A stretch of DNA of 64,000 nt from Carya illinoinensis (lineage: Eukaryota > Streptophyta > Magnoliopsida > Fagales > Juglandaceae), in contig NC_056755.1 in the NCBI RefSeq assembly GCF_018687715.1, forward strand, positions 43,784,501 through 43,848,500, given 5' to 3'. Position numbers and translations under genes: made by a program. Positions 23,942 through 35,351 of this stretch are shown in pieces. The notes beneath the pieces are model-generated. The model was not told where the DNA came from. It made no database searches and saw only the letters and a list, made by a program, of their open reading frames with translations. The first letter of the stretch is position 1. Every line of letters begins with the position of its first letter.

Positions 23942-24467
23942 TGTTACGGGTGCTTGGGGGCAGTGCCTTGAGAGGAGGAAGGTTGGTGATGATTGCTCTT
24001 TGGAGAAACTGTGTGATAGATGCAGTAGAAGTAGCATATTGTAGGAAATAATAACGGCTCAAACGGTCTTGAGGATATGAGAAGATGGAGGAATACGACA
24101 TGCAGTTTAGGCTAAGTAATTCCTTTAATGAAACGGTGCGTTTAGTTTTAATAAGGAATGTTGTAAGTAGTTTTGTAATTGTAAGTGTTCATTTTGTGTT
24201 TTAGTTCCTGCGTTTAGTCTTTAGCTATACGGTGAGTTTTGGTTCTTATAATTCAGTTTCGTGCTTCTGCAACTATAAAAGCAGTAGCCATTTTCATGTA
24301 AAACCATCTTGTGAATTCTAGAGTCAATGAATTGGAGGTTGAGAGCTCCTCGAAAGTTCTCTGTCAAGATTCAAGAATAGAATCTTGCATTTGATCATTT
24401 GAGTCTTGTTTCGATTGTTTGCATTCTGGGAAGGTGAGTTTTTGTTCTTGATATCAAGAACCTTACA
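23942..24467 (+). repeat. 3' LTR of the gypsy element
   Basis: Begins TGTTACGGG immediately after the purine tract and ends CCTTACA, giving TG...CA ends. It contains a TATA-like ACTATAAAAGC near 24272. A partial copy of its first bases (TGTTACGGGTGCCTTGGGG) lies 41 bases upstream at 23901. Confidence 0.65.
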
Positions 24468-24488
24468 ATTTTACATATGCGGCAACAC

Positions 24489-25373
24489 TAGGGGTGTAAC
24501 CAGTCTGGTTCGGTCTGGTTTTGGATAAAATCTAAGATAAACTGGTAGACACCGGTTTTGCATTTTTCAAAATCGATTACGCACCGATTTTCCTCATAAA
24601 CCGGTGTTCTGGTTTTACAGGTTTTCGGTCCAGTTTGGTCCGGTTTTTCGGTTTTAATAATACACAAATTTGCCATAAAAATTCTGTTTAAAAAAAAAAC
24701 TGATTTAAAAAATTCTCTTTTATTAAAAATCTATTACCATTTACAAAAATCTGCTTTACAAAAAAAATCTGCAGTGTAAAAAAATTCTGCTATTAAAAAT
24801 CTGTTTTATAAAAGAAATATGCTATGTAAAAAAAATCTGATATAAAAAATTTTCTTTATAAAAAAAAAAAAAAGATGTTATATAAACAAAATTCTGCTAT
24901 ATAAAAAATCTATAAAACAAAAACTAAAATAAGAAATCTAGTGTAAAAAAAAAAATCTGCGATAATCCTATATTAGAATATTAGTATTAGTATATATATA
25001 TTACTATTAGTTATAACTATATAATATATTAGACAATATAATAGTATTAATATTAGACTATTAGTATAGCTATATATTAGTATTAATTTTGATGATTTAG
25101 TATAATTATATTAGTATGGGTATAACTATAGTCTATATTAGAATATTAGTATTAGTATATATGTGATTATTTTTTATGTGATTAAAAATTATATATAATA
25201 TTAATATATAAATAGTAACCGTCCGGTCCAGTTCGGTCCGGTCCAAAACTAATCGGAATCGAAACCGGACTAGTGTTTCATTTATAGAAACCGGTCCAAA
25301 ACCAGCACAACCGGTCTGGTCCGGTTCGGTTTGGGTTAGTTTTCCGATTTGTCTGGATTTTTTTACACCCCTA
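24489..25373. mobile_element. hAT-type non-autonomous element 1
   Basis: Ends TAGGGGTGTAA / TTACACCCCTA are perfect inverted repeats. The 8-bp duplication GGCAACAC flanks the element (24481-24488 and 25374-25381), the hallmark of hAT elements. Both subterminal zones are packed with GGTCCGGT / ACCGGTC-like repeats in opposite orientation. The centre is AT-rich with repeated AAATCTGCT-like units. No transposase. Confidence 0.88.
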
Positions 25374-25381
25374 GGCAACAC

Positions 25382-26119
25382 AAATTTCATCCTTTCTGCT
25401 TCTGGATCTCTCTCTAGGGTCAAATGCGCGCAAAGCACATATGCGTAAAACGACACCCAATATAGTTGTTGCAAAAGTACAGTTTTAGTCTACGAGTTCT
25501 ACTTAATTTCAAGAGATTAGGCTTTTATTTAAAGTTTTATTAGTATTTGATATATTCAGAGTTTGTTTTATTTTATTTTGAAGTCTTAATTTGATTGTAA
25601 GCAACCAGCGAATGCATGCGGTTGAAAACTTTGGAAGCTGAGATGATTAACTAATAATGTTTTCTTAGAAAAAATATATCAATACTCTTCAAGAGAGTTT
25701 TTGTAATTTTTTTCTATTATCTTATAGTGAATTTCTTTTAGATTTCAAAAGACGTCATGTGATCTGATCAGCGAGCAAGCATATTTTCTTTCTAGCTACG
25801 ACATCGACGATCGTTCGATCTGCTGCATTTTAGACGTCAAAACTCGTGTATTGATCAGTTACTGCAAGCATCAAATATTTAATTAGCTTGAAACTCGACT
25901 CCTATATATTTTCTATTGTTGTTTTGGATAACAAGATTAAGTACCCCTCCATATATACACTTACCTACCTGTCTTTGCAAAAGGGATTGGCGACTCCTTC
26001 ATTGATACTGCTATGATCTTCATTACTGATTGAACAAATTATTACTTCCACTGATGATCAGCTCGATAGATCGGATCCTTTATGCAATAATGAAAATGTG
26101 CCTATATTTACGTACATTG
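25382..26119. other. Spacer, partly RALF unit 1 downstream flank
   Basis: No gene. From about 25800 to 26030 it matches sequence 3' of RALF unit 2 (29610-29790) and unit 3 (59160-59320), e.g. TTGTTGTTTTGGATAAC and GTCTTTGCAAAAGGGATTG. So the unit 1 flank continues here after the gypsy and hAT insertions. The part at 25440-25740 is unplaced and could be an LTR remnant. Confidence 0.55.
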
Positions 26120-26266
26120 AGTAATGCTACATTCAGTCACTTTTACATACTCTTTGTACGCTTTATTGATGTAATTGGCTACATCAATTTTTATTAATAC
26201 GCAATCAATCATATCGGTAGAGTGCATAAAAAAGTACGCAAAAACGACTTCACATAGAATTTTTGA
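26120..26266. mobile_element. Fold-back MITE, GTAATGCTACATTCAGTC type
   Basis: The left arm GTAATGCTACATTCAGTCAC pairs with the reverse complement of the right arm (ATTCTATGTGAAGTCG). A second, similar copy lies at 57270-57414, starting GTAATGTTACATACAGTCAT. No coding capacity. Confidence 0.65.
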
Positions 26267-27245
26267 TTTACACCGCTCCATCCTATCATCCATCGTATTC
26301 ATGCACATGATCACCAACCCAAATTACTTATTGTCCTCCAAGTAATTAATGATCTTTTATATGCCACGGTAAGAAATAAAATCTGACTCTCATAACTAAA
26401 TTAGTGCATGTAATTATGGGAAAATAACTTTACTAGGTACACTTAGATCACACAAATATTCTGAAAATAAAAAAGAACTCACTTTGACATAACAAGAATA
26501 TTGCGAATAATCCATCTAGAGAGAAAAATAGCAATAGTTCCTACAAAACAAATACCCAATATTAAATTAGTGCAATAGAAAAATGCCAAAACCAATTATT
26601 AAGAATAGTCGAAATATGATGAGATTAAAGACATTTGCTCCACCTAGCATCTCATGACGTGAATCTATCAAAATAGATTTTTATTTTTATTTTTTACTTT
26701 TGGTTTCATTTGCACGAGAAAGATCAGTCTTACGAGGAGGTCTAGCAAAAGGATCACTGGGAATTCGCACAAGACATGCAATTGAAGCATCTTGTCTTGC
26801 GTGAATTCAGTACTGATTTTTCTAGACCTTCCTTATCTAAAGGATAATTCTGATCATGCTAAGGATAAGACTTAAAAGACCTAGAGTTTGTTAATAACCC
26901 AGCCACTATATAATGTATTTGTATAATCTACAATTAATACAGAGTATTTGCGGGCCGGCTCTTCCATTAGGCGATTTAGGTAGTTGTCTATAGTGAAAGA
27001 AGGTCTCAAAAGATATTTCAAGTGCCAGAATCTTTTAAAAGGAAAAAAAAAAAAAAATTCCCAATAAAAAACGATTAACTCAATAAGAGAACATCAAAAA
27101 TATCAAATAATTAATGTATGTTATGACCTTATTAGACGTTTTAAAAGTATCTCCACACAATAATTATTTTACATACTGATCTCGATCTCATTCTAAGGAT
27201 AGTACACTTGCTTTTTCTCATTATGAGTTTAATATACATGAGGCC
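26267..27245. other. RALF-unit spacer, includes block inverted in unit 3
   Basis: No gene. Sequence from about 26640 to 26760 matches 60875-60970. Sequence from about 26785 to 27242 matches the reverse complement of about 49045-49490 (for example GAGTTTGTTAATAACCCAGC here against GCTGGGTTATTAACAAACTC near 49400). Confidence 0.65.
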
Positions 27246-27617
27246 GGTCTATTGAAATACTTCCCAGCTTTCTGCATTAATGTGCGATCTTTTGCTTTTC
27301 TTCCCTCTGATGCTCTTATTTTTACTCTCAAATCTCTCCAATTGACTCAAAGGCCACCTGGTACTCTACATATCTCTATGTCCCTCTCCAATATTGTGCG
27401 ATTTATTATGTTGGCGAAATATTTCATTGCAAATAATATCTTTTTTGTCACCAATTCGGTATTTCATGTGAAGAATATCATTCGGGACCCGACATTAGCA
27501 TCCAACCGCTTGAAATTAAAAATTATTAGAAAAATGCCTAAATATCGTAGTGTTAACATAGAGATAATTAATCGCTCATGCATGATCATCAACGCATGGT
27601 TATATGATCAATTGGTG

Positions 27618-27656
<39 letters not shown>

Positions 27657-27759
27657 TATCGCTTCCCATGATGCAGATACATGGAATGGTAAAACCGAAT
27701 GGTCGATCTCTATGCTAATATCAATTTCAGTTGCGGATTCCATGCATCTATAAGAGTTA

Positions 27760-27959
27760 GATGCAGTTTATACGTATAGTGAGATGAGATGAGATGATTT
27801 TAGATGAAAGTTGAATAAAATATTGTTAAAATATTTTTTTTATTATTATTATTATTTTAGAATTTTGAAAAGTTGAATTGTTTATTATATTTTGTATAAA
27901 AATTTGATAAAGTTGTAATGATAAAATGAGATGAAATACTTTCAATATCTAAACGGGCC
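27760..27959. mobile_element. GAGATGAGATGA MITE, copy 1 (200 bp)
   Basis: Starts GATGCAGTTTATACGTATAG and ends ATATCTAAACGGGCC, with TTA on both sides (27757-27759 and 27960-27962), as for Harbinger-type MITEs. The second copy is at 50892-51081 in the paralogous position, so it predates the duplication. Confidence 0.6.
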
Positions 27960-28620
27960 TTAATGAGAATGGATGGGCAAGTACAATACTTTCGAAATCG
28001 AGAGGAGTTCTTAATTTCTAGCTACTTGAGATTATTTTTTATAATAATAATTGAATAACATTATCATGTTTAAAGGCACACAATGTTTTTGCAATTATAT
28101 TGCATAATTATGTCTAAATTTCTTACAAAGCTTGGTAATATTCTAGCATCAATATTCGTAATGACACGTTTTAGTACACGCGCGCATGATGATCTTATCA
28201 ATGAAAAGCCGATGATCTTTCCTATTCTAATAATTTGGCAACGTACGTTGCCCTTCGAGATTTAGGTTAATTCATAAAAGACATAAAATTCGCATGATTG
28301 TTGGAGTTCCTCGTCATGAAACAAATTTTTAATGAGTATTGCTACAGACATCATGGACATCCACGAAAACAAATTGACACGTGAACTATGATTTTACAGT
28401 TCGTGTTTATTTGTGTACCGAAATACCTGTGTATTTATCATTTTTATTTTTTACATATACCAACTTAATCTCTGCAAATCCTATATTTAGAATATATGCC
28501 CAAGTGAACAAGAAGCTAGCTATCTAGCTAAATGCTACAACTCACCTTCTAACTCTAACCACAAATAGAGTTTAACAAACTAAAGCATGCAGATCTATGC
28601 AAAGTGTACGTACGTAGCAT
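27960..28620. other. Spacer ahead of RALF unit 2
   Basis: No gene. It aligns with 51082-51163 and then 56884-57270 of unit 3, interrupted there by copia F. The copia F empty site lies at about 28024-28043. Confidence 0.7.
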
Positions 28621-28640
28621 CTTTAAACTTTTTCAAGTTG

Positions 28641-28677
28641 AAAAAGGTTATATATAGTACAACCTTCTGCTATAAAT
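28641..28677 (+). promoter_or_regulatory. RALF unit 2 core promoter block and TATA box
   Basis: AAAAAGGTTATATATAGTAC at 28641 and TATAAATG at 28671 match the unit 1 promoter in order and spacing. The third copy has lost this whole segment. Confidence 0.55.
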
Positions 28678-28811
28678 GTTAGCACCCTACTCCTCGAATT
28701 GTTCAAGTCGGCAACCCTCTTTCTTTCTTACTTAGTACTTAGCATCTCGAGCCGCCATAAAGTGATCCGGCAGACCAGAGAACCTTAATTTATTTGCAGT
28801 CTTCATTCAAG

Positions 28812-29051
28812 ATGATGGCAATGTCCAAAGGAACTGTTATTTTCCTGATCTGGGTGTTTATGGTCTGTGGGCTTTTGGCTCGAGATGCAAATGCACGCTT
28901 CATCAGCTATGGAGCTATTCGACGCGGTGACGCTCGTAGTCTTAACTGCAAATTGCATCCCGAGAATCCAATTTGCCATCCAACTCAAGCAAATAAATAT
29001 AGAAGAGGCTGTGAAAATGCAACTCATTGCCAACGTCATGACGATCGGTAA
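28812..29051 (+). CDS. RALF-like secreted peptide, unit 2 (79 aa)
   Basis: RALF-family peptide, probably an apoplastic ligand of CrRLK1L receptors. Two ATGs, 28812 and 28815, are adjacent; the second aligns with the unit 1 start. No ATG lies further upstream in frame (28794 is TTG). The signal peptide core is VIFLIWVFMVCGLL, cut probably after DANA. The mature part begins RFISYGAIRRGD, keeping the ISY core of the YISY receptor-binding motif. The four cysteines are at NCKLHPENPIC and GCENATHC, with YRRGC conserved. There is no internal RRXL site ahead of the mature part, so it is of the short type. It looks the most canonical of the three copies in the window. It is close to unit 1 in sequence but more basic in its mature part. 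Confidence 0.92.
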   Translation: MMAMSKGTVIFLIWVFMVCGLLARDANARFISYGAIRRGDARSLNCKLHPENPICHPTQANKYRRGCENATHCQRHDDR

Positions 29052-30039
29052 GATCATCGATCTTGATGATGGTCATCCAAAAACAGAAAGTAATTAAGAA
29101 GAAAATGATTGCTCTTCCATATATGTATTAATTATACCTAAATCATTTGCTCTTCGGTCTGGACATGTACGTATACATAGATATATAATATTATTATATA
29201 TAAGGCGTACGTAAAAGGAATAAATAATTGTTCTTCGGTGTTGTATTTGAAACTTATATATATTGTATTACAAGGGAGATATATGCCTATTTATACACAG
29301 CTAATTGTTTGCATAAAAGGAATGAGCAATTAATTAAGTTGCTTGCTGTACAGAATATTACAAAAGCTTGAATTCAGGAAATAAACAAAAATTAACTCCA
29401 TGAATTATGGTCGACTGAAATCAAGGCAGATTGATATGCACGATTACTGTGATCACCTATTAGTATGCACGTTGGCGTATTAATTTGAAAATCCAAGTGT
29501 ATGCATGGCCGGTGGTACGACGGCGACACAGCCTTTTCCATTTATTATCTTTCAATTATATATAAGATTTCGAAAGAGTTATGATCTCAGCAATTATATT
29601 TTCCTTCTCCGATCAACAGCTGCTGTATTTCTGGCGTCAGGACGTTATTGATCATCAGTTACTGCATCATATATTTGGCTTGAAGTTGAAACCCGAATCC
29701 TATTTCCTATTGTTGTTGTTTTGGATAACGAGATTAAGTACCCCTCCATACATCTGGACGTCTTTGCAAAAGGGATTGATTGAATAAAATCTAAATCTAC
29801 TGCAATCTCTTACATGCCACCGTAGGAAATAAAATCTAACCGTGATGACTAATGCAGTGTAGCATAATGGAAAGCTAAATCTACTGCACTTAGATCAACA
29901 CATGACAATTGTTCTGAGAATATAAAAGAAGTCATTTTGAGAAATCTAGAAAGAAGAATAACACTTATTTCGTACAAAACAAATACAAAAGTATTAAACA
30001 ATAAACAAATACCAAATTAATATTGATGTTAAGAAACCT
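29052..30039. other. 3' flank of RALF unit 2
   Basis: Untranslated and spacer DNA that aligns with 57593-57715 and 59005-59720 of unit 3. The frame at 29581-29787 is spacer shared by all units and not a gene. Confidence 0.65.
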
Positions 30040-30534
30040 CTGTTACGAGGTAAGATGAGTAATATTGGCTCTGATGATCCTGTCTGGGTTAGGCTTTCCT
30101 ATGAAAGACTACCTAATTTCTGTTACTGCTGTGGTCATTTGGGTCATGGACATTTAGAATGTGATCAATCGCAATGTGATCAAAGTACGTACGAACAGAG
30201 TGTCTTTTCATATGGAGGTTGGTTGTGAGCGGGAAATCAAGGAACAAGACGTTGGAATCGTCAGGATATGCAACGTGAGATCGGAAGCAGTAATCGGGGG
30301 ACTTCTCCAGCGTATGATACAGGAAAAGATAATGCTACCGAAGGTAACAGAGGAAATCATGGTGTCTGTTTGGGTGATGTGATTACGGAAGCAGTAAAGG
30401 AGAAGGATCAGAATCAGTGTGGGAAGGGAGTTTCCCAAAAACATGCATATGTTCAACTCCATAAATCCCGTGACTATAGATGCGAATAAAGCTGCGTCTG
30501 AGAAGGAAACGGTAGCTGACTTTACGTAGGAATT
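30040..30534 (+). pseudogene. LINE ORF1 (zf-CCHC_4/DUF4283-type) fragment, left part
   Basis: The frame PVWVRLSYERLPNFCYCC, then GHLGHGHLEC, is the tail of the gag-like domain and CCHC knuckle of plant L1 non-LTR elements and their relatives. Downstream the reading becomes low-complexity, with stops. It is interrupted at 30530-30534 by copia element A and resumes in the same frame after it (35289 onward). There is no reverse transcriptase part here. It could also be a host zinc-knuckle gene fragment of the same domain family. Confidence 0.7.
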
Positions 30535-30734
30535 AATAGAAGAATGATAGCTTTGCATAGGTTTCTCGTAAATCACTTTCACTTTATTGAGAGTTAGTCT
30601 CTTGTCTTATTTATAAGGTTGTGTATACATTTATATATAAGTACATCACAATTAGTAGGATTTGACACAATTACAATTAAAGTCACATGGTCAATAATGG
30701 AGGGCTAAGATGTGTAAAGTCAGCTGCTTTAATA
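30535..30734 (-). repeat. LTR of copia A (3' LTR)
   Basis: 200 bases aligning with 35032-35231; on the minus strand it starts TATTAAAGCAGCTGAC straight after the purine tract. Confidence 0.8.
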
Positions 30735-33700
30735 GGCCCCCTCAAATTGAGGCGAGGCATGAGACCAAGTTTGGCACGCAAATGAAGCAATGAAGGCTTA
30801 CTCAAAGGCTTAGTAAATATATCAGTAAGTAGAGAGGAAGATGAGTAAGTAGAGAGGAAGATGAGACATGCTGAGTTTCTAAAAGGCCAAGGGCAACTCG
30901 TTCACGAACGTAATGATAATCAAGTTCAATATGCTTACTTCGAACATGAAAAACAAGATTAATAGTCATGTAGAGAGTACTTAAGTTGTCACAAAGAAAA
31001 AGTGGAGGAGAAGATACAACAACCTGAAGACCACAAAGAAGAAAACTTAACCAAGTTAATTCAACAGTTGTGTGAGCCATAGCCCGGTACTCAGCCTCAG
31101 TACTAGACCTAGAAATTGTGGGTTGTTTCCACACCACGAAATAAGGTTGCTTCCCAGGAAAGTACAGTATCCAGTCATAGAGCGACGAGTAGTAGAGCAC
31201 CCAGCCCAATCAGAATTTGAGAATGCATAAAGATCCAAACTGCTGGTTGAGTGGAGATGAGTACTAAAATCAAGAGTGTCATGCATGTACTGAAGTATCC
31301 TCTTAACCATTTGAAAGTGCCCTTTAGTGGGTGATTGCATAAACTGAGAGACATGGTTGACACTAAAGGCAAGATTCGGACGAGTGATGGTAAGGTATTA
31401 GAGAGCACCCACTAAGCTTCGAAATTGAGCTGGGTCTGAATATGGAGTAGTGGAGTGAACAACTTTGACTTTGGTGGATAATGGAGTGGCAATGGGTTTG
31501 CATTCCGTCATATTAGTACAGTCAAGAATTTCCAAGGCATATTCAGACTGAGAAAGGATAAGACCATCAGTTGTATAAGTGACCTCAATACCCAAGAAAA
31601 AATGAAGAGGACCCAAGTCTTTCATTGAAAATTCATAATGTAACACAGCGACAAATTGAATGAGGAGAGCATCACTTGATCGTGTGAGAATTATGTCATC
31701 AACATATAGAAGAAGAACAAGTGTGCCATGAGCATGGTTGGCCAAGCTACAACTAAAACCATAGATAAGAAGGAATGAGCTAAATCAATCAAACCAAGCT
31801 CTTGTGTTTTGTTTAAGTCCATACAATGCTTTGTTCAACTTGCAAACATGATTCAGGAATAAATCATGAGAGAACCCAGGAGGCTGATCCATGAAGACAA
31901 TTTCAGATATAGTACCATGCAAGAATGCATTTTTAACATCCAATTGCTTAATAGACCAATTTTGGACAAGTGCAAGAGATAATACAAGTCGAATGGTCCT
32001 TGGTTTAATCACTAGTGAGAAAGTTTTAGAGAAATCCAATCCATGCACTTGGTGATATCCTTTTGCAAAAAGCTTGGCCTTCAACCTTTCTACTGTGCCA
32101 TCAACTTTAAGCTTGGTTTTAAACACCCACTTCAATCCAATAACATGCATATTATTTGTGCGAGGCACTAACTCCCAAGTATGGTTAGCATGGAGAGCTT
32201 CTAATTCGTCAAGCATGGCCTGGTGCTAACCTTCATGTTTGAGAGCTGAACGTATTGTCTTTGGTTCCAAAAGAGGGGTAATAAAACTGTGAAGATTGGC
32301 ATAGCAGGGATTGGGTTTATAAATGCCAGCACGTGCCCGAGTAATCATAGGATGTGAAGAGCCAATAGTAGGAGAAGTGGAGTCCCTTACAGCAGGTGTT
32401 GATGGGGAAGTGACATCTTCAAGTGGAGGCAACACTGGTGATGGTGTGGTAAGGTCACAAATTAAGCTAGTTGAGGTAGATGGTTCACAAACCAGTGAAG
32501 AAGTCAACAAATCTACCTTAGAATCCAAGATATTTGCTATTGTGATGGAAGATGAAGGCATTGAAGGTTCAGTCAAGGCAGCTGGGAGTTCATGAGCAGT
32601 TTCTATGGGAGGCACAGATAGTGGCTGAGACGTAGCAGGTATACCAACTTCAATAAATTGATTAGCAGCTGAAGGGAGTGACTGGAAATTGAGCCACTTG
32701 TGAAAAGTGGATACATCAACAGTAGAAGACAGTGAGTAGAGATTGGCAGGATTTTTGAAGGGAAAAATCTGCTCATCAAAGACAACACGTCTTGAGATGT
32801 AAAACTTGTGAGTGGGAGGATGAAGACAACAATAGCCCTTATGATGCTCACTGTATCCCATAAAAACACATGGGCTAGACTTTGGATCAAGTTTTTTTTG
32901 CTTGGCATCCCAAATGTAAGGAAAACATTTTGAGCCAAACACTCTAAAAGATGAATAATCAGGCTATTGACCATAGAGCTTAAAGTATGGAGATGCATTA
33001 TGCAAGGAGGCCGAAGGCAATTTGTTAATTAGAAAAATTGCGTAGCAAAAGCATGAACCCAAAATCTCTTAGGAACTCCACTATGGTATATCACGGTGAG
33101 TCCTAACTCACGTATGGTTCAATGTCTACGCTCTACAACTCCATTTTGCTGAGGAGTGCGAGGACAACTTAGTTGGTGTATAATACTAGTTTGCTGAAGA
33201 TGTTGTTTAAACTCGGCACTAGTAAACTCACCTCCTCCATCCGATTGGAATGTTTAATTTTCTTTCCAAATTGCCTGTCGATATATATCTCAAAGCGAAT
33301 AAAATGAGAGAAGAAATTTGATTATTTCTTAGTGGAATAAGCCACATAAAGTGACTACAATCATTAACGAGATATGCATAATATTTAAACTTATCAACTG
33401 AAATGGTGGGAGCTGGACCCCACAAATCACAATGTATCTTATCAAAAAGACCATATGATCTATTAAAAGAATAACAAAATGGAAGACGACTTTGTTTCCC
33501 AAGTTGACAACTCTCACACAGAGAATAATCTTTACTTTTATTAAGGACTTGTATCAATCCTTGGATTTTTAACTGAGAAACAGTGGTCTCCTGTGGGTGT
33601 CCAAGTCTTTGGTGCCAAATGCTAAAAGGAACAACCTTATGCCGAACTAAAAAGTGTGTTGTAGGCGCTATTGGTAACACGTACAGATTATCCCGTTTTC

Positions 33701-35031
33701 TCCCTCGCATCAATACCTACCTTGTCTTCCTGTTGAGAATATTAAAACCAGTATGATCAAATTCATAATTTATAGGATGAGTAGATGTGAGCTGGCCAAT
33801 AGATAATAAATTACGTTCTAACTCAGGAGCAAGCAGAACATTATCTAAATGTATTTTGGAGGAACAGAGTTGTATAGACATTTCACCCACGTGGGTAATA
33901 GGCAAAGTATCTTCATTTCCCACAAGAACATGATCCTCACCAATATATGGATGCAAGTTACTCAGAATACCTACATCAGATGTCATATGAGCACTAGCCT
34001 TCGAATCTGTTGTCCATTCTGCATCAGAAACACCATTTTCTATGGTCATGGCAGCAAGAGCTCTAGGAAGATCATTGGCTTGATAAGAATGATTGAAGCG
34101 ATTCCAACAATGGAGGGCATCATGGCCACGTTTGCTACAGATCTGATAGTAAACATCTTTATTTCGTTCTTTAGAACCATTAGAGTGAAAAGTTTGACCA
34201 AAGGAAGATGTATGAGGTGTTCTATTTGACTGTGGGAAACCTTTGCCTTTAGAGGTGTATTAGCCATTATTGTTACGCCCATTTTTAGGACTGTGAGATG
34301 ATGGATTTTTGGGATTATTATGGCTAAAAAATGCAACATAATTATTAGAGCCATGGGCATGTAGAGTAATGTGAGTCTCATAACTCTGTAACAAAAGTAT
34401 GATCTCTCTATATGAGGGAATTGGAGGTTTTAACATAGAAGTGGTGAAGGGTTCATATTTTCCACCAAGACTATTCAATAGAGAAAAGACTTTAGTCTTG
34501 TCACTTATCGGACTTCCAATGGCAGGTAGGCTGTCACAAACATTTTTAAATTGTTTGAGATAGTCATTGAGAGGTGTGGAAGCATCCTTACGCATGTAAG
34601 TTAATTGTTGTGTAAGTTGAAACTCACGCTCTTGAGAAGCTTGAGCATATGCCTCTTTGAGAGCAGTCCAAACTTGAACTAAGGTCTCTAAGCCAATCAC
34701 CAGTCCAATTGCCTCTTTGAATAGAGTCCCTATGATCCATCCACAAAGAATATGATTAGCTTTCTTCTATTTTTTATATTCATGATTTACGTCCTGTTTA
34801 CCATCACTGGAGCCTTCTGGAACTTGTAATAAAAGAGAAGGAACTGAAAGTTTCCCTGTTAGATATCCAACAAGGTTTTGACTTTCTGCCAAGCCAAGAA
34901 CTTGCTCTCTCCACAATGGATAGTTATCAGGCTTGAGTTTTAATGTAACTAAATTCCCAACATTCAAAGAAGTAGAAGCCATGAGAGAGTAAACAAAAGA
35001 GAGCTCACTCTTCACAGTGGCTCTGATACCA

Positions 35032-35288
35032 AATACAAGAACGATAGCTTTGCACAGATTTCTCGTGAATTACTTTCACTTTATTGAGAGTTAGTCTCTT
35101 GTCTTATTTATAAGGTTGTGTATACATTTACATATAAGTACATCACAATTAGTGGGATTTGACACAATTATAATTAAAGTCACATAGTCAACAATGGAGG
35201 GCTAAGATATGTAAAGTCAGCTGCTTCGATAACTTGTAGAGTAGAGTCAGCTGCTTCAGTAAAGTCAACTGCTTCAATAGCTTTAATA
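35032..35288 (-). repeat. LTR of copia A (5' LTR), 57 bp longer
   Basis: The first 200 bases match the other LTR. The extra 57 bases at its outer end are built of repeated GTCAGCTGCTTC / GTCAACTGCTTCAATA units, ending CTTTAATA like the other copy. Either this LTR expanded or the other deleted. Confidence 0.7.
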
Positions 35289-35351
35289 AAATTGACGGGA
35301 AATGATGGAGGTGATAAGGAAGTTCAGGAAGGGGATCACGTGGGCCCACAA
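35289..35351 (+). pseudogene. LINE ORF1 fragment, right part
   Basis: Joining the bases before element A (ending in GAATT) to GACGGGAAATGATGG keeps one frame, so this short acidic stretch (GNDGGDKEVQEGDHVGPQD) continues the 30040-30534 fragment. It ends at a junction with copia B near 35351. Confidence 0.5.

Larger units (their letters stand above)
19640..24467 (+). mobile_element. Ty3/gypsy chromovirus, 5'-truncated and degraded
   Basis: Order gag, protease, RT, RNase H, integrase, chromodomain, 3' LTR, all on the plus strand, broken by stops and frameshifts. Gag is readable from 19646, with a CHCC-like zinc knuckle near 20510 (GLCFHCYEKW, then HNHVC). The protease active-site segment is missing between about 20735 and 20745. 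RT starts near 21300 ([26 protein letters not shown]); its catalytic block reads FFNDILIYS, with Asp changed to Asn. RNase H and integrase follow (AKWCYNTTVHSSTGLSPF). A chromodomain near 23745-23880 ends TWELLYKLKSLYPHL. The purine tract GAGGAAGGGA precedes a 3' LTR, TGTTACGGG to CCTTACA (23942-24467). No 5' LTR or primer site is present upstream of gag, so the copy is truncated. Confidence 0.88.
27246..30040 (+). repeat. RALF segmental duplication, unit 2
   Basis: The block opening GGTCTATTGAAATACTTCCC matches 49495 onward, and with gaps follows unit 3 through the MITE, spacer, RALF gene and 3' flank. It ends where LINE sequence begins near 30040. It lacks the hAT, copia F and GIL1-pseudogene insertions found in unit 3, so it serves as a paralogous empty site. 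Confidence 0.85.
30535..35288 (-). mobile_element. Ty1/copia element A, degraded, minus strand
   Basis: LTRs are at 30535-30734 (3' of the element) and 35032-35288 (5'), about 7% different over 200 shared bases by hand count. The primer site is complementary to TGGTATCAGAGCCA near 35016-35030, and the purine tract (GAGGGGGCC on the minus strand) abuts the left LTR. The flanking duplication GAATT / AAATT (30530-30534, 35289-35293) differs by one base. Gag lies at 34260-35015, protease near 33900-34049 with DSK in place of DSG, integrase at 33228-33713 (WHQRLGHP, CESCQLGKQS), RT at 31398-32216 with an intact LLYVDDIILT, and RNase H at 30802-31340. Several stops and frameshifts break the polyprotein, so it is inactive alone. 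Confidence 0.9.

Noticed and set aside
28794..28811. Six-residue N-terminal extension of RALF copy 2
   Set aside because: The codon at 28794 is TTG; the first real ATG is 28812, which aligns with the start region of copy 1.
29581..29787. Small protein in the RALF unit 2 flank
   Set aside because: The same sequence in units 1 and 3 is frameshifted, so it is spacer and not conserved coding DNA.
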